Assembly: GCA_934513685.1 (NCBI GenBank)
Contig: CAKSWY010000033.1
Location: forward strand, 1 to 23,877
Length of the DNA: 23,877 nucleotides
DNA from: an uncultured Oscillospiraceae bacterium
Lineage (GTDB): Bacteria > Bacillota > Clostridia > Oscillospirales > Ruminococcaceae
Direction: 5' to 3'
The stretch's first letter is position 1. Each line of letters begins with the position of its first letter. This document shows, piece by piece, positions 1-7,740 of this stretch. The notes beneath the pieces were generated by a model. The model saw only the letters and a list, made by a program, of their open reading frames with translations, searched no databases and had not been told where the DNA came from. The position numbers and the translations under genes are program-made.

Positions 1-3
1 TTT

Positions 4-90
4 TGGTGCGGATGAAGGGACTTGAACCCATATGACATTGCTGTCACTAGAACCTGAATCTAGCGCGTCTGCCAATTCCGCCACATCCGC
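4..90 (-). tRNA. tRNA-Leu (anticodon CAG)
   Basis: Read on the minus strand this is a complete 87-nt tRNA. The acceptor arm GCGGATG pairs with CATCCGC, the discriminator is A, and CCA is encoded at the 3' end. The anticodon arm CTAGA/TCTAG encloses the loop TTCAGGT, giving anticodon CAG. A long variable arm follows, as expected for a class II leucine tRNA, then a T arm with the loop GTTCAAG. It decodes CUG, which is frequent in the GC-rich genes here. A near-perfect promoter lies just upstream. Its 3' end is 4 bases from the window edge, so a terminator or further tRNA genes cannot be seen. Confidence 0.97.
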
Positions 91-130
91 ATGAGGCGTG
101 TTGCTCGGCTGTGTGCCGTCAACAGTTGAG

Positions 131-160
131 ATTATAACACGCTTTTTCTGCCTTTGTCAA
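131..160 (-). promoter_or_regulatory. Consensus sigma-A promoter for tRNA-Leu
   Basis: On the minus strand a perfect -35 box TTGACA (155-160) and a perfect -10 box TATAAT (131-136) are separated by 18 bp. Transcription should start near 124, about 34 bases before the mature tRNA. Boxes this close to consensus are typical of stable RNA genes. The flanks are AT-rich. Confidence 0.9.
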
Positions 161-239
161 CTGTTTTTTCAAAGTTTTTTATCGGATCATTTTTCTCTTT
201 TTTATCTCTTTCGTTTTCATCTATGCATCACAAAACTTC

Positions 240-268
240 TTTACTTTTCGGGCCAATCCATGTATGAT
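240..268 (+). promoter_or_regulatory. Likely promoter of the D-glutamate cyclase-like gene
   Basis: The boxes TTTACT (240-245) and TATGAT (263-268) are 17 bp apart on the plus strand. This would put the start near 275 and give a leader of about 95 nt before the ATG at 370. The leader contains an inverted repeat (about 284-313). The boxes are good but not perfect. Confidence 0.55.
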
Positions 269-283
269 AATGACAGACCACGG

Positions 284-313
284 CCGTACCGTCCTGAAAA
301 TGGTGCGGCCGCC
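284..313 (+). repeat. GC-rich inverted repeat in the 5' leader of the DUF4392 gene
   Basis: The arms CGGCCGTACC and GGTGCGGCCG pair with one wobble position and enclose about 10 nt. There is no T-run after the hairpin, so it is not an obvious terminator. It lies between the predicted transcription start and the ribosome binding site, and could affect mRNA stability or translation. It matches no riboswitch class that I recognise. Confidence 0.4.
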
Positions 314-369
314 TTGTGTGTAAGGAATGACTCTGCTCATGCATAAAAGAAAAGGATAAGGGAATTGGA

Positions 370-1437
370 ATGATGACGCAACAGGAACTCACCGCCCTGA
401 ATCTGGGCGAAAATCTTGACCAGTTGATGAACCTGGACCCCCGCGGCTACGGCGTATGCCGCATTCTGTACAAGGGCTGCCGCGATCTGTGCGGTGAGCC
501 AGTGTCTCTGCACGCGGCCAAAGGGCTGATCGAGCACATTCACGAGGGCGACCTGGTGTACATCCTCACCGGGTTTGTGCTGCTGCCCCACAAAAAGGCC
601 GAGATGGACGGCATCGTCTCCTCGGTGCTGCTGGCCCGCGCACTGGTGAAAGCCTTTGGTGCCAAGCCCGTGCTGGTGGTTCCGCAGGACTGTGTGCACG
701 CCGTGGAACAGATGGCTCCGGTGGCCGGGCTGCATCTGTATCATTCCGTGGAAGAAGCACTTGCCATGCCCTTCAGCGTGGGCATGGAGGTGTTCACCAA
801 AAACGCCGAGGAAGCCGAGGCCTGTGCCGATGCCATTCTGGCCAAGGGCAGGCCGGCCGCCTGCATCGCCATTGAGGCCCCTGGTGCCAACGAACTGGGC
901 CAGTACCACAACGCCGTCGGCAAAAACACCACCGCCATTGAGGCAAAGTCGGACATTCTGTTCGTAAAGTGCCAGCAGCTGGGCGTTTGGAACCTGGCTG
1001 TGGGCGATTTGGGCAACGAGCTGGGCATGGGCGCTTTGAAGGAGCACCTGCATCAGTACGTGCCCTACATGGGCAAAGGTCATTGCACCTGCGGCTGCGG
1101 CGGCGGCATTGAAAGCGCCGTGGCGGCGGACAATCTGCTCACCGCCACCGTTTCCGACTGGGGCGTATACGCCATGATCGCTATGACCGCCTACCTGCTG
1201 CGCACCCCCGATGTGATGCACACGGTGGAGATGGAGCGGGAAATGGTGGTGACCGCCAGCCGCTGCGGTATGCTGGATATGTACGGCTGGCTGGTGCCCG
1301 CCATTGACGGCATTGACGTCAACTATCTGTGCGACCTGGTGGGCCTGATGAACCGCCTGGTGGCCTATCCCCTGAAGCTGGAGACCATCACCCCCACCTG
1401 GTTTGAAAAGACCATTGAAAAAGGCTTCTTCGGCTGA
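370..1437 (+). CDS. D-glutamate cyclase-like protein (DUF4392 family)
   Basis: This 355-residue protein matches what I know of DUF4392, the domain that forms the C-terminal half of vertebrate D-glutamate cyclase, which converts D-glutamate to 5-oxo-D-proline. Visible signatures are PGANELGQYHNAVG (171-184), GDLGNELGMG (212-221) and VSDWG near 261-265. A cysteine-rich stretch, GHCTCGCGGG (237-246), lies between the last two. There is no signal peptide or membrane segment, so it should be cytosolic. The start is the first of two adjacent ATG codons, after AAGGATAAGGG. It stands alone, and a strong hairpin separates it from the convergent downstream gene. Family assignment is fairly sure. The actual substrate in bacteria is less sure: D-amino acid turnover during wall recycling is an inference. 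Confidence 0.8.
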   Translation: MMTQQELTALNLGENLDQLMNLDPRGYGVCRILYKGCRDLCGEPVSLHAAKGLIEHIHEGDLVYILTGFVLLPHKKAEMDGIVSSVLLARALVKAFGAKPVLVVPQDCVHAVEQMAPVAGLHLYHSVEEALAMPFSVGMEVFTKNAEEAEACADAILAKGRPAACIAIEAPGANELGQYHNAVGKNTTAIEAKSDILFVKCQQLGVWNLAVGDLGNELGMGALKEHLHQYVPYMGKGHCTCGCGGGIESAVAADNLLTATVSDWGVYAMIAMTAYLLRTPDVMHTVEMEREMVVTASRCGMLDMYGWLVPAIDGIDVNYLCDLVGLMNRLVAYPLKLETITPTWFEKTIEKGFFG

Positions 1438-1452
1438 TCATTTCTAAAGCGC

Positions 1453-1495
1453 AAAAACAGGCTGCTGCCCGCCGGGCAGCAGCCTGTTTGCATTT
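1453..1495. terminator. Bidirectional rho-independent terminator
   Basis: A 16-bp perfect stem (1455-1470 with 1474-1489) has a 3-nt loop and begins and ends with AAA/TTT. It lies between the stop codons of two convergent genes and can serve both. The T-tract is short and interrupted on the plus strand (TTTGCATTTT). Confidence 0.85.
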
Positions 1496-1515
1496 TAAGG
1501 GCACACGATGAAGTT

Positions 1516-2826
1516 TCAGGGCTGCACCCGCCAGAAGGCGGTGCTGCACGGCGGCAGCAGGCTGCCGCCGCCAAAATCATGGGACTCTCCGGTGATCAGG
1601 TCCACCGCCCGGCCGGCCCCGGCGTCAAAGTGGGCCGTATAGGGTGCGTGGTCCGCGTTCACGGCCACCAGCACGCGCTCGCCCTCCACGCAGCGCTCAA
1701 AGATGATCTGCCGGTTGGTGAGGTGCACGTTCCGGTAGCTTCCCCAGCGCAGCGCAGCGCTGGCTTTGCGGGCAGCGGCCAGCTTGGTGATCCAGTCGGT
1801 CAGCGCATTGTGCTCCGGCTTTTCCAGGGCCGGGCGCAGGTCGGCGTCCAGGTTGCCCTTGTCTCCCTGAATGCCCCACTCGCTGCCGTAGTACACAGCG
1901 GGCACGCCGGGCATACCGAACAAAAGCCCCCAGGCCGGCCTCAGATGGTCCGGGTCGTTCAGGCGGGTGGCAATGCGGGGCACGTCGTGGTTGTCCAGAA
2001 AGCTCAGCAGGTGCGCCCCCTTGTACAGAGTCCAGGGCTCCGGCCCGAACTGACGGGCCAGACTGTGGCCGATCTCAAACAGGTTCATGCAGTTGAAGCT
2101 GGAATACAGCCCCTTGTAGCACTCATAATTTGTGACGGAATGACACAGCTCCGGCCCCATCCAGCGGTTGTAATCGCCGTGCAGGGTCTCGCCCATCAGC
2201 ACAAACTCCGGCTTCAGGCCGCCCGTGAAGGCGCGCAGCTGGCGCAGATACTCCGGCGGCAGGCAGTACGCCACATCCAGGCGCAGGCCGTCAATGTCGT
2301 AGGCCTGCACCCAGTGGCGGATGGCCTCAAACTGGTGCTGCACAACGGCGGGTTCCCACAGGTTCAGCTTGACCAGCTCGTTGTGCCCCTCCCAGCCCTC
2401 ATACCAGAAGCCGTCGTGGTACTCGGTGTCTCCGTCAAAACTCAGGTGGAACCAGTTTTTATAGGGGCTGTCCCACTTCTTTTCCTGCACATTCCGGAAC
2501 GCCCAGAAGCCGCGGCCCACATGGTTGAACACGCCGTCCAGCATCACCTTCAGGCCCGCCGCGTGGAACGCCCGGCACACCTGGGCAAAGTCCTCTTCGG
2601 TGCCCAGGCGGCTGTCAATTTTGTTGTAATCCCGGGTGTCGTAGCCGTGCCGGTCGCTCTCGCACACCGGGTTCAGCAGCACCGTATCTGCCCCCAGCGC
2701 CTTGATGTGCTCCACCCAGTCCCGCAGGCGCAGAATCCGATGGCTGGGCTGGCCGTCGTTGTACAGCGGGGCCCCGCACAGCCCCAAGGGATAGATCTGG
2801 TACACCACCGCATCGTCAAACCACAT
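1516..2826 (-). CDS. GH13 alpha-amylase family glucanohydrolase, cytoplasmic
   Basis: This 436-residue enzyme has all four GH13 catalytic-barrel motifs: region I DGVFNH (97-102), region II DGLRLD with nucleophile D184, region III MGETLH with acid/base E213, and region IV FLDNHD with D281. The segment LVKLNLWEP (151-159) resembles the MPKLN signature of the neopullulanase/cyclomaltodextrinase/maltogenic amylase subfamily. However, the N-terminal CBM34-type domain of that group is missing. There is no signal peptide, so it should cut imported maltodextrins inside the cell. An ATG further upstream is possible in frame, but the start at 2826 is preceded by GGAGAGGAGA and begins directly with the typical MWFDDAVVYQIYP barrel entry. 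It is probably co-transcribed with the Nudix gene 88 nt upstream. Confidence 0.9.
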   Translation of the reverse strand: MWFDDAVVYQIYPLGLCGAPLYNDGQPSHRILRLRDWVEHIKALGADTVLLNPVCESDRHGYDTRDYNKIDSRLGTEEDFAQVCRAFHAAGLKVMLDGVFNHVGRGFWAFRNVQEKKWDSPYKNWFHLSFDGDTEYHDGFWYEGWEGHNELVKLNLWEPAVVQHQFEAIRHWVQAYDIDGLRLDVAYCLPPEYLRQLRAFTGGLKPEFVLMGETLHGDYNRWMGPELCHSVTNYECYKGLYSSFNCMNLFEIGHSLARQFGPEPWTLYKGAHLLSFLDNHDVPRIATRLNDPDHLRPAWGLLFGMPGVPAVYYGSEWGIQGDKGNLDADLRPALEKPEHNALTDWITKLAAARKASAALRWGSYRNVHLTNRQIIFERCVEGERVLVAVNADHAPYTAHFDAGAGRAVDLITGESHDFGGGSLLPPCSTAFWRVQP

Positions 2827-2914
2827 TGTTTTCTCCTCTCCGGGAACCGTTCGTTCCCGCTCTGCAAAGCCGCCGGGCACAGCGCCCCGCGGGTTCATTT
2901 TGCATCTGCCCTTT

Positions 2915-3466
2915 TCAGGTCGCATCGGCCGCCTGCTGCACCAGCTCCAGCTCCTCCGGCGCAATGCAGTTGGGGATCGCTCCGGCCTTCACATCCCGCA
3001 GGCAGGCCTCAAAATCCAGCCAGCGCACCTCGCTGACCTCCTCCTTCTGCAGGGTGAATGCTTCTTCGTCCCAGTCCAGCCAAAGCAGGTAAACGTTGCT
3101 CACCTGCCGGTCCAGAAACGGCTTGCCGTGGAAAACCGCCTGATGAAAGAACCGGCGCTGGCCGCAGTAATGCAGCTGCTCTTCCCGCGCGTTTACGCCC
3201 AGCTCCTCCCTCAGCTCCCGCAGGGCCGATGGCTTCCACTCCACCCCCGCCGGGATGTGCCCGGCACTGGAAATGTCGTATTTTCCGGGGTTCGAGTCCT
3301 TGTTCTCGCTGCGCCTTTGCAGAAGCACCTGCAGGCGTCCCGCCCGCCGGCGCACCAGCCACACATGGGCGGTGCGGTGCCGGATGCCCTGCGCGTGGGC
3401 CACACTGCGCTCCACCGTCTGCCCGGTGGGGCGGCCGGTTTCGTCCACCACATCCAGGTATTCCAT
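2915..3466 (-). CDS. Nudix hydrolase (YfcD/IPP isomerase-like subgroup)
   Basis: A 183-residue protein with a Nudix box at 69-91 ending in RELREELGV, which supplies the Mg-binding glutamates. The N-terminal pattern MEYLDVVDETGRPTGQTVER followed by HRTAHVWLV is characteristic of the Nudix group related to isopentenyl-diphosphate isomerase and YfcD. The usual first glutamate of the box (Gx5E) is replaced by valine (V75) with a glutamate right after it. That residue is not the main catalytic one, so activity is likely kept. The start at 3466 follows GGAGGGGAG at good spacing. The substrate is not predictable. The neighbouring GH13 gene downstream suggests co-transcription, not necessarily a shared pathway. 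Confidence 0.88.
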   Translation of the reverse strand: MEYLDVVDETGRPTGQTVERSVAHAQGIRHRTAHVWLVRRRAGRLQVLLQRRSENKDSNPGKYDISSAGHIPAGVEWKPSALRELREELGVNAREEQLHYCGQRRFFHQAVFHGKPFLDRQVSNVYLLWLDWDEEAFTLQKEEVSEVRWLDFEACLRDVKAGAIPNCIAPEELELVQQAADAT

Positions 3467-3521
3467 TGTCTCCCCTCCCTTCCCGGGCCGCCCATGGTGC
3501 GCAGCCCGGTCTCTGTGTTCC

Positions 3522-3551
3522 AGTATACCACGCGCTGCAACGCCGGGGCAA
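3522..3551 (-). promoter_or_regulatory. Promoter of the Nudix-GH13 unit
   Basis: On the minus strand the boxes TTGCCC (3546-3551) and TATACT (3522-3527) have an 18-bp spacer. The -10 box is good and the -35 weaker. It lies back to back with the promoter of the threonine aldolase gene, about 11 bp away. Confidence 0.6.
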
Positions 3552-3562
3552 ACCACCTTCGA

Positions 3563-3592
3563 TTGACGCAGAGGGCCTGGCGGTGTTATAGT
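3563..3592 (+). promoter_or_regulatory. Promoter of the threonine aldolase gene
   Basis: The boxes TTGACG (3563-3568) and TATAGT (3587-3592) have an 18-bp spacer, putting the start near 3599 and giving a leader of about 60 nt. The ribosome binding site AGAGG precedes the ATG at 3661. Confidence 0.75.
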
Positions 3593-3660
3593 TTTCCTGA
3601 CAGTATTTTTGCAGAATCCCCCACAAACCACCCGGCCGCCATGGCCAGAAAGAGGTCCCC

Positions 3661-4695
3661 ATGCTTTCCTTTGAAAACGATTACAGCGAGGGCTGCCACC
3701 CCCGCATTCTGGAAGCGCTTACCCGCACCAATCTGGAGCAGCTGCCCGGTTACGGAACCGACCATTACTGCGCCGAAGCCGCCGAAAAGATCAAGGCCGC
3801 CTGCCAGGCCCCGCAGGCCCAGGTGTTTTTCATCACTGGCGGCACCCAGACCAATCAGCTGGCCATTGACCTGCTGCTGCGCCCCACCGAGGGCGTGGTG
3901 GCCGCCGAGACCGGCCATGTGAACACCCACGAGGCCGGGGCCATTGAATACACCGGCCACAAGGTAATGCCCCTGCCCGCCTACAACGGCAAACTGCAGG
4001 CGCAGGACCTGGCCGACCTGCTGCATACCTTCTGGGACGATGCCAGCTGTGAGCACATGGTTGCCCCCGGCATGGTGTATCTCTCGCACCCCACGGAGTA
4101 CGGCACCCTGTACACCAAACAGGAGCTGGCCGACATCTCCGCCGTCTGCCGTCGGTATCGCATTCCCCTGTATCTGGACGGTGCTCGCCTGGCCTACGGG
4201 CTGGGCGCACCCGGTACCGACCTGACCCTGCCGGAAATCGCCCGGCTGTGTGACGTGCTGTACATCGGCGGCACCAAGGTTGGCGCACTGTGCGGCGAGG
4301 CGCTGGTGTTCTGCCAGCAGCCGCCCGCCCGGATGGCTGCCCGCATCAAGCAGCACGGCGCGCTGAACGCCAAGGGCCGGCTGCTGGGCATTCAGTTCGA
4401 TGTGCTGTTTACCGACGGGCTGTATTTCCAGCTGGGCCGCCATGCCGTGGAACTGGCCATGGAGATGAAGCGGCGTTTTCTGGCCAAAGGCTACCGGCTG
4501 TGGATGGACAGCCCCACCAACCAGCAATTCATTCTGCTGGAGGACGCCGAGGCGGAGCGCCTGGCCAAACTGGTGCGGTACAGCCGCTGGGAAAAGCCCG
4601 ATGCAGCCCACACCGTGGTGCGCTTTGCCACCAGCTGGGCCACCACGCCGGAAATGCTGGACGAACTGGACCGGCTGCTGGTTGCGCAGAACTGA
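3661..4695 (+). CDS. ltaE: Low-specificity L-threonine aldolase
   Basis: A 344-residue PLP enzyme of the beta-eliminating lyase/threonine aldolase family (fold type I). It would split L-threonine or L-allo-threonine into glycine and acetaldehyde. The Schiff-base lysine is K206 in YIGGTKVGAL. LDGAR (172-176) supplies the cofactor-binding aspartate (D173) and arginine. GGTQTNQ (60-66) is the phosphate/pyridine-ring loop, and the N-terminus SFENDYSEGCHPRILEAL is typical of the family. Length is normal. The start follows AGAGG with suitable spacing. It stands alone with its own promoter and terminator hairpins, so it is a housekeeping-type single-gene unit. Which threonine stereoisomer is preferred cannot be told from sequence. 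Confidence 0.92.
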   Translation: MLSFENDYSEGCHPRILEALTRTNLEQLPGYGTDHYCAEAAEKIKAACQAPQAQVFFITGGTQTNQLAIDLLLRPTEGVVAAETGHVNTHEAGAIEYTGHKVMPLPAYNGKLQAQDLADLLHTFWDDASCEHMVAPGMVYLSHPTEYGTLYTKQELADISAVCRRYRIPLYLDGARLAYGLGAPGTDLTLPEIARLCDVLYIGGTKVGALCGEALVFCQQPPARMAARIKQHGALNAKGRLLGIQFDVLFTDGLYFQLGRHAVELAMEMKRRFLAKGYRLWMDSPTNQQFILLEDAEAERLAKLVRYSRWEKPDAAHTVVRFATSWATTPEMLDELDRLLVAQN

Positions 4696-4749
4696 TTCGG
4701 CCACCCGCTGCCCGCCTTCCAAACATCTTTCATCGAATTGCAAACGCCC

Positions 4750-4788
4750 GGCGTGGAAAGAAGAACGGCTTTCCGCGCCGATTTTCTT
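4750..4788 (+). terminator. Probable terminator of ltaE
   Basis: The arms GGCGTGGAAAG (4750-4760) and CTTTCCGCGCC (4769-4779) pair with one wobble around an 8-nt loop. GATTTTCTT follows. The T-run is short, so its efficiency is uncertain. Confidence 0.5.
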
Positions 4789-4857
4789 GGTACCAAAGTC
4801 ATATCACACACATTGGTCAACCTGCTTTTTGCGTTAGAAGATAAGCCGATTCAAAAC

Positions 4858-4886
4858 ACGGTGCAGCCGCTGAGCGGCTGCACCGT
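4858..4886. terminator. Hairpin, possible backup terminator
   Basis: A perfect 13-bp stem (4858-4870 with 4874-4886) with the loop TGA. It is followed on the plus strand by ATCATTT, not a clean T-run. It sits between ltaE and the convergent transporter operon and may insulate them or stabilise 3' ends. Confidence 0.5.
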
Positions 4887-4918
4887 ATCATTTGCGCAAA
4901 CGATGTACAAAATATGCC

Positions 4919-4953
4919 AAAAGGGGCGCGGCAAACTGCCGCGCCCCTTTTTT
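4919..4953. terminator. Bidirectional rho-independent terminator
   Basis: An 11-bp GC stem (4923-4933 with 4937-4947) has a 3-nt loop. AAAA lies on the left and TTTTTT on the right, so it works on both strands. It ends the sulfatase/ABC operon on the minus strand, about 30 nt after the lipoprotein stop codon. Confidence 0.9.
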
Positions 4954-4984
4954 ATGCAAGAGTTGGGTTCGAGCCTTTCGGCAA

Positions 4985-6034
4985 TTACTTGCCAGCCTCG
5001 ATCATGTTGTCCAGCATGACGTAATCGCTCACGGGCACTTCACCCTCCACAGCGCCGGCAGCGATGAAGTTCTGCTGCTGAATCTCGTAGTACTTCTCAA
5101 CGGTGCCATCGGCTGCGCCGCGGGCAACCTCTTCGCCGGTCAGCCAATCGGCATCGCCGCGCTGATCGTACACAGAAGCCTCGTCGGTCTTGGTCTGGGC
5201 GGCCACGTAACCGGCAACCTCTTCGTAGTTGTCGTCAGCGGCGTAATCCATGGCCTTGAACAGAGCCTTGGTGAAACGCAGGATCTTGTCAGCATTGGCT
5301 TCCGCGTAGGAAGGAGTGACGATCCAGCTGGCCAGAGAAACGGTCTTGTCGGAGAAGGTGGTGTTGTCGCACAGCTTGGTCAGGTCCTTGCCCTCTTCCA
5401 GGATCTTCAGGCTGTTGGGAGACCAGGTAGCGCAGGCATCCACGCCGCCGGACAGCATCGCGGTCACAATGTTGGAAGCGTCCATATCCACGGCAGTGAT
5501 GTCATTCATGGTCAGGCCGGCCTTCTCCAGAGCATTCTTCAGGATGTCCTCGCTGGAGGTGCCGGAAGAATAACCAACCTTCTTGCCCTTCAGGTCTTCC
5601 AGGGTCTTCACTTCGGGGCCGCCGATGACGGCGTCACCGTTGGAGATGTGAGACAGAGCGAAGATCTTGGCGTTGCCCTGGATGCACAGCTTGTGTGCGC
5701 CCTGGCCGATGTAGCCCATGTCGATGGAGCCGGACTCCATGGCGGCGATGATGCTGGGGCCGTCCTGGAACTCGGTCAGCTCAACGGTGATGCCGGCCTC
5801 GTCAAAGTAGCCCTTGTTCATGGCAGTGGTCAGGGACCACAGGCTGCCGTAGTTGGGCATATAGGCAATGCGCAGGGTGATGGGCTCCTCGGTGGAGGAA
5901 GCAGCCTCAGAAGAGGCAGCCTCGCTGGAAGCAGCTTCGGACGATGCGGCGGAAGAAGAAGCGGACCCGCCGCAGGCAGCCAGAGACAGGGTCATGGCGC
6001 CCGCCAGGAATAATGCCATCAGTTTCTTTTTCAT
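4985..6034 (-). CDS. ABC transporter substrate-binding lipoprotein (NitT/TauT/SsuA type)
   Basis: A 349-residue exported lipoprotein. The signal peptide ends in the lipobox LAAC with lipidated C21. An S/A/E linker with three AASSE repeats follows (about 26-47). The mature domain begins ITLRIAYMPNYGSLW and shows the SsuA/TauA/ThiY two-lobe periplasmic-binding layout: a low-complexity-free core, GYFDEAGITVEL near 76-87, and LKGKKVGYSSGTSSEDIL in the second lobe. It would capture the solute for the permease and ATPase encoded just upstream in the same operon. The start follows a perfect AAGGAGG, stronger than those of the membrane genes, which fits the usual excess of binding protein. The sulfatase gene in the operon suggests an organosulfate or sulfonate ligand; this is context, not motif evidence. 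Confidence 0.9.
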   Translation of the reverse strand: MKKKLMALFLAGAMTLSLAACGGSASSSAASSEAASSEAASSEAASSTEEPITLRIAYMPNYGSLWSLTTAMNKGYFDEAGITVELTEFQDGPSIIAAMESGSIDMGYIGQGAHKLCIQGNAKIFALSHISNGDAVIGGPEVKTLEDLKGKKVGYSSGTSSEDILKNALEKAGLTMNDITAVDMDASNIVTAMLSGGVDACATWSPNSLKILEEGKDLTKLCDNTTFSDKTVSLASWIVTPSYAEANADKILRFTKALFKAMDYAADDNYEEVAGYVAAQTKTDEASVYDQRGDADWLTGEEVARGAADGTVEKYYEIQQQNFIAAGAVEGEVPVSDYVMLDNMIEAGK

Positions 6035-6152
6035 TGTTTTTCCTCCTTAATATCCAATCAGGCAGCCGCGGCCGAACAGCTCATCCACACGTCCGGCCAG
6101 TGAGAGCCAACCGGCTTTTGTTCCAAACGCCCGCGCACGCCTGATGCGGCTC

Positions 6153-6944
6153 TTACTTGCGTACCTCCAGGTACTCCTTGTACACCTCGCCCCAGATGTA
6201 AGCCTTCAGATCCAGGAAGGGCTTTTCCATCTTCATCTCCTGGGTGCGGGGGTAAGGCAGGTCAATGTCCACCACTTTCTTGATGCGGCCGGGGCGCGCA
6301 CTCATGATGATGACCTTATTGGCAAGAATGATGGCCTCTTCCACATCGTGGGTGATGAAGAAACAGGTCTTTTTCTCCTCCTGCCAGGTGTGAATCAGCT
6401 CCGACTGCAACTGGGTGCGGGTCTGGGCATCCAGCGCGCCGAACGGCTCGTCCATCAGCAGCACTTCGGGCTGAACGGCATAGGCACGGGCGATGGCCAC
6501 GCGCTGCTTCATACCGCCGGACAGCTCCTTCGGGTAGCTGTGAACAAAGTCCTCCAGCTGCACCATCTTGATGTACTTCATGGCGATCTCTTTGGCCTGC
6601 GCGTCCGACATGCCCTTCAGCTTCAGGCCGAACATAACGTTCTGAAGCACCGTCAGCCAGGGGAACAGCGCATACTGCTGGAACACCACGCCGCGCTCGG
6701 TGCCGGTGCCCTCTACCTTTTTGCCGTCCACATACACCGCGCCGGAAGTAGGCTCCAGCAGGCCGGCAATAATGTTCAGCAGGGTGGATTTACCGCAGCC
6801 GGAAGGGCCGACCACACAGATGAACTCGTTTTCCTTGATTTCAAAGTCCACGCCGTTCAGAGCGATCATCTTGCCATTGCGGCCTTCGTAAATCTTCTCC
6901 ACATGGTCAATTTTGACCTTTACACTTCTCTCTTCTCCTGCCAT
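6153..6944 (-). CDS. ABC transporter ATP-binding protein (SsuB/TauB type)
   Basis: This 263-residue ATPase carries a complete nucleotide-binding domain: Walker A GPSGCGKS (46-53), Q-loop VVFQQYALFPW (87-96), signature LSGGMKQR (141-148), Walker B VLLMDEP (161-167) and the switch histidine in ITHD (H199). FQQYALFPWLTVLQNV is typical of the nitrate/sulfonate/taurine importer ATPases. It is cytosolic and bound to the permease. The start codon lies 25 bases inside the 3' end of the permease gene, so the two are translationally coupled. The 118-nt gap to the lipoprotein gene is the largest in this operon and may hold mRNA-processing structure. Confidence 0.93.
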   Translation of the reverse strand: MAGEERSVKVKIDHVEKIYEGRNGKMIALNGVDFEIKENEFICVVGPSGCGKSTLLNIIAGLLEPTSGAVYVDGKKVEGTGTERGVVFQQYALFPWLTVLQNVMFGLKLKGMSDAQAKEIAMKYIKMVQLEDFVHSYPKELSGGMKQRVAIARAYAVQPEVLLMDEPFGALDAQTRTQLQSELIHTWQEEKKTCFFITHDVEEAIILANKVIIMSARPGRIKKVVDIDLPYPRTQEMKMEKPFLDLKAYIWGEVYKEYLEVRK

Positions 6945-7726
6945 CCCGTGAGCTTCCTTTCTAATGTTTTGATGATCTTCTCGGACGTGATGCCGATGAT
7001 GCCGATCAGAATGATGTAAAGCAGCATGGGGGCCACTTCAAAGCTGTTGCTGAACGAACGGATGCGCATACCCATACCGGCGGTTGCACCGGTGGATTCG
7101 GCGGCGATCAGGGTGGTCAGGGCAACCGACACGCCCAGACGAACGGCGGTGAGGATGAAGGGCGTGGTTGCGGGGAACACAACCTTCACAAAAATGTCCT
7201 TATCCTTGGCACCCAGCACACGAGCCGCCTTGATGAGGGTCTCGTCCACATTGCGCACGCCCTGATAGATGGTCACCGTCATAATCAGGAAGGTGGCCAG
7301 CCAGATCACGATGACCTGGGGGCGGCGGCCAACGCCGGCCGAGATAACCACCAGAGGCACATAGGCCAGAGGGGGAATGTTGCGGATAAACTGAATCCAG
7401 GGTTCAATGATGTAGCGCACGGGCTTATACCAGGCCATCAGGAATGCAACGGGCACGGCCGTTACAAAGCCGAGGGCGAAGCCCAGAACCACCGAGATCA
7501 TACTGCTGGAGAAGTCCTCCAAGAGGATTCCGCGCTTGACCACCGTTTTGACGGCTTCGATGATGTAGGGCACAAAGGGGAAGCTTCGGCCGGTTTTGTC
7601 GTTGACGGACAGGAAGTACCACAACACCAAAGCCGCCAGGCCGGACAGAATCAGCCAACCCCAATCCGGAATGAAAATGTGGTTGCCCGCGCGGGTAACG
7701 CTGTCGCTCTTTTTCTTTTCGTTCAT
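6920..7726 (-). CDS. ABC transporter permease (SsuC/TauC type)
   Basis: A 268-residue integral membrane protein with an N-terminal hydrophobic segment (about 21-40) and the BPD_transp_1 core. The EAA loop that contacts the ATPase is KAARVLGAKDKDIFVKVVFP (166-185). The hydrophobic segments around 76-98, 119-131, 137-153, 187-210 and 231-248 fit the five-to-six-helix importer fold. The start at 7726 follows AAGGCGG and lies only 14 nt after the sulfatase stop codon, so the genes are in one transcript. IGITSEKIIKTLERKLTGWQE at the C-terminus is common in NitT/TauT permeases. The transported compound is unknown. Confidence 0.92.
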   Translation of the reverse strand: MNEKKKSDSVTRAGNHIFIPDWGWLILSGLAALVLWYFLSVNDKTGRSFPFVPYIIEAVKTVVKRGILLEDFSSSMISVVLGFALGFVTAVPVAFLMAWYKPVRYIIEPWIQFIRNIPPLAYVPLVVISAGVGRRPQVIVIWLATFLIMTVTIYQGVRNVDETLIKAARVLGAKDKDIFVKVVFPATTPFILTAVRLGVSVALTTLIAAESTGATAGMGMRIRSFSNSFEVAPMLLYIILIGIIGITSEKIIKTLERKLTGWQEKREV

Positions 7727-7740
7727 TTTTTACCGCCTTT

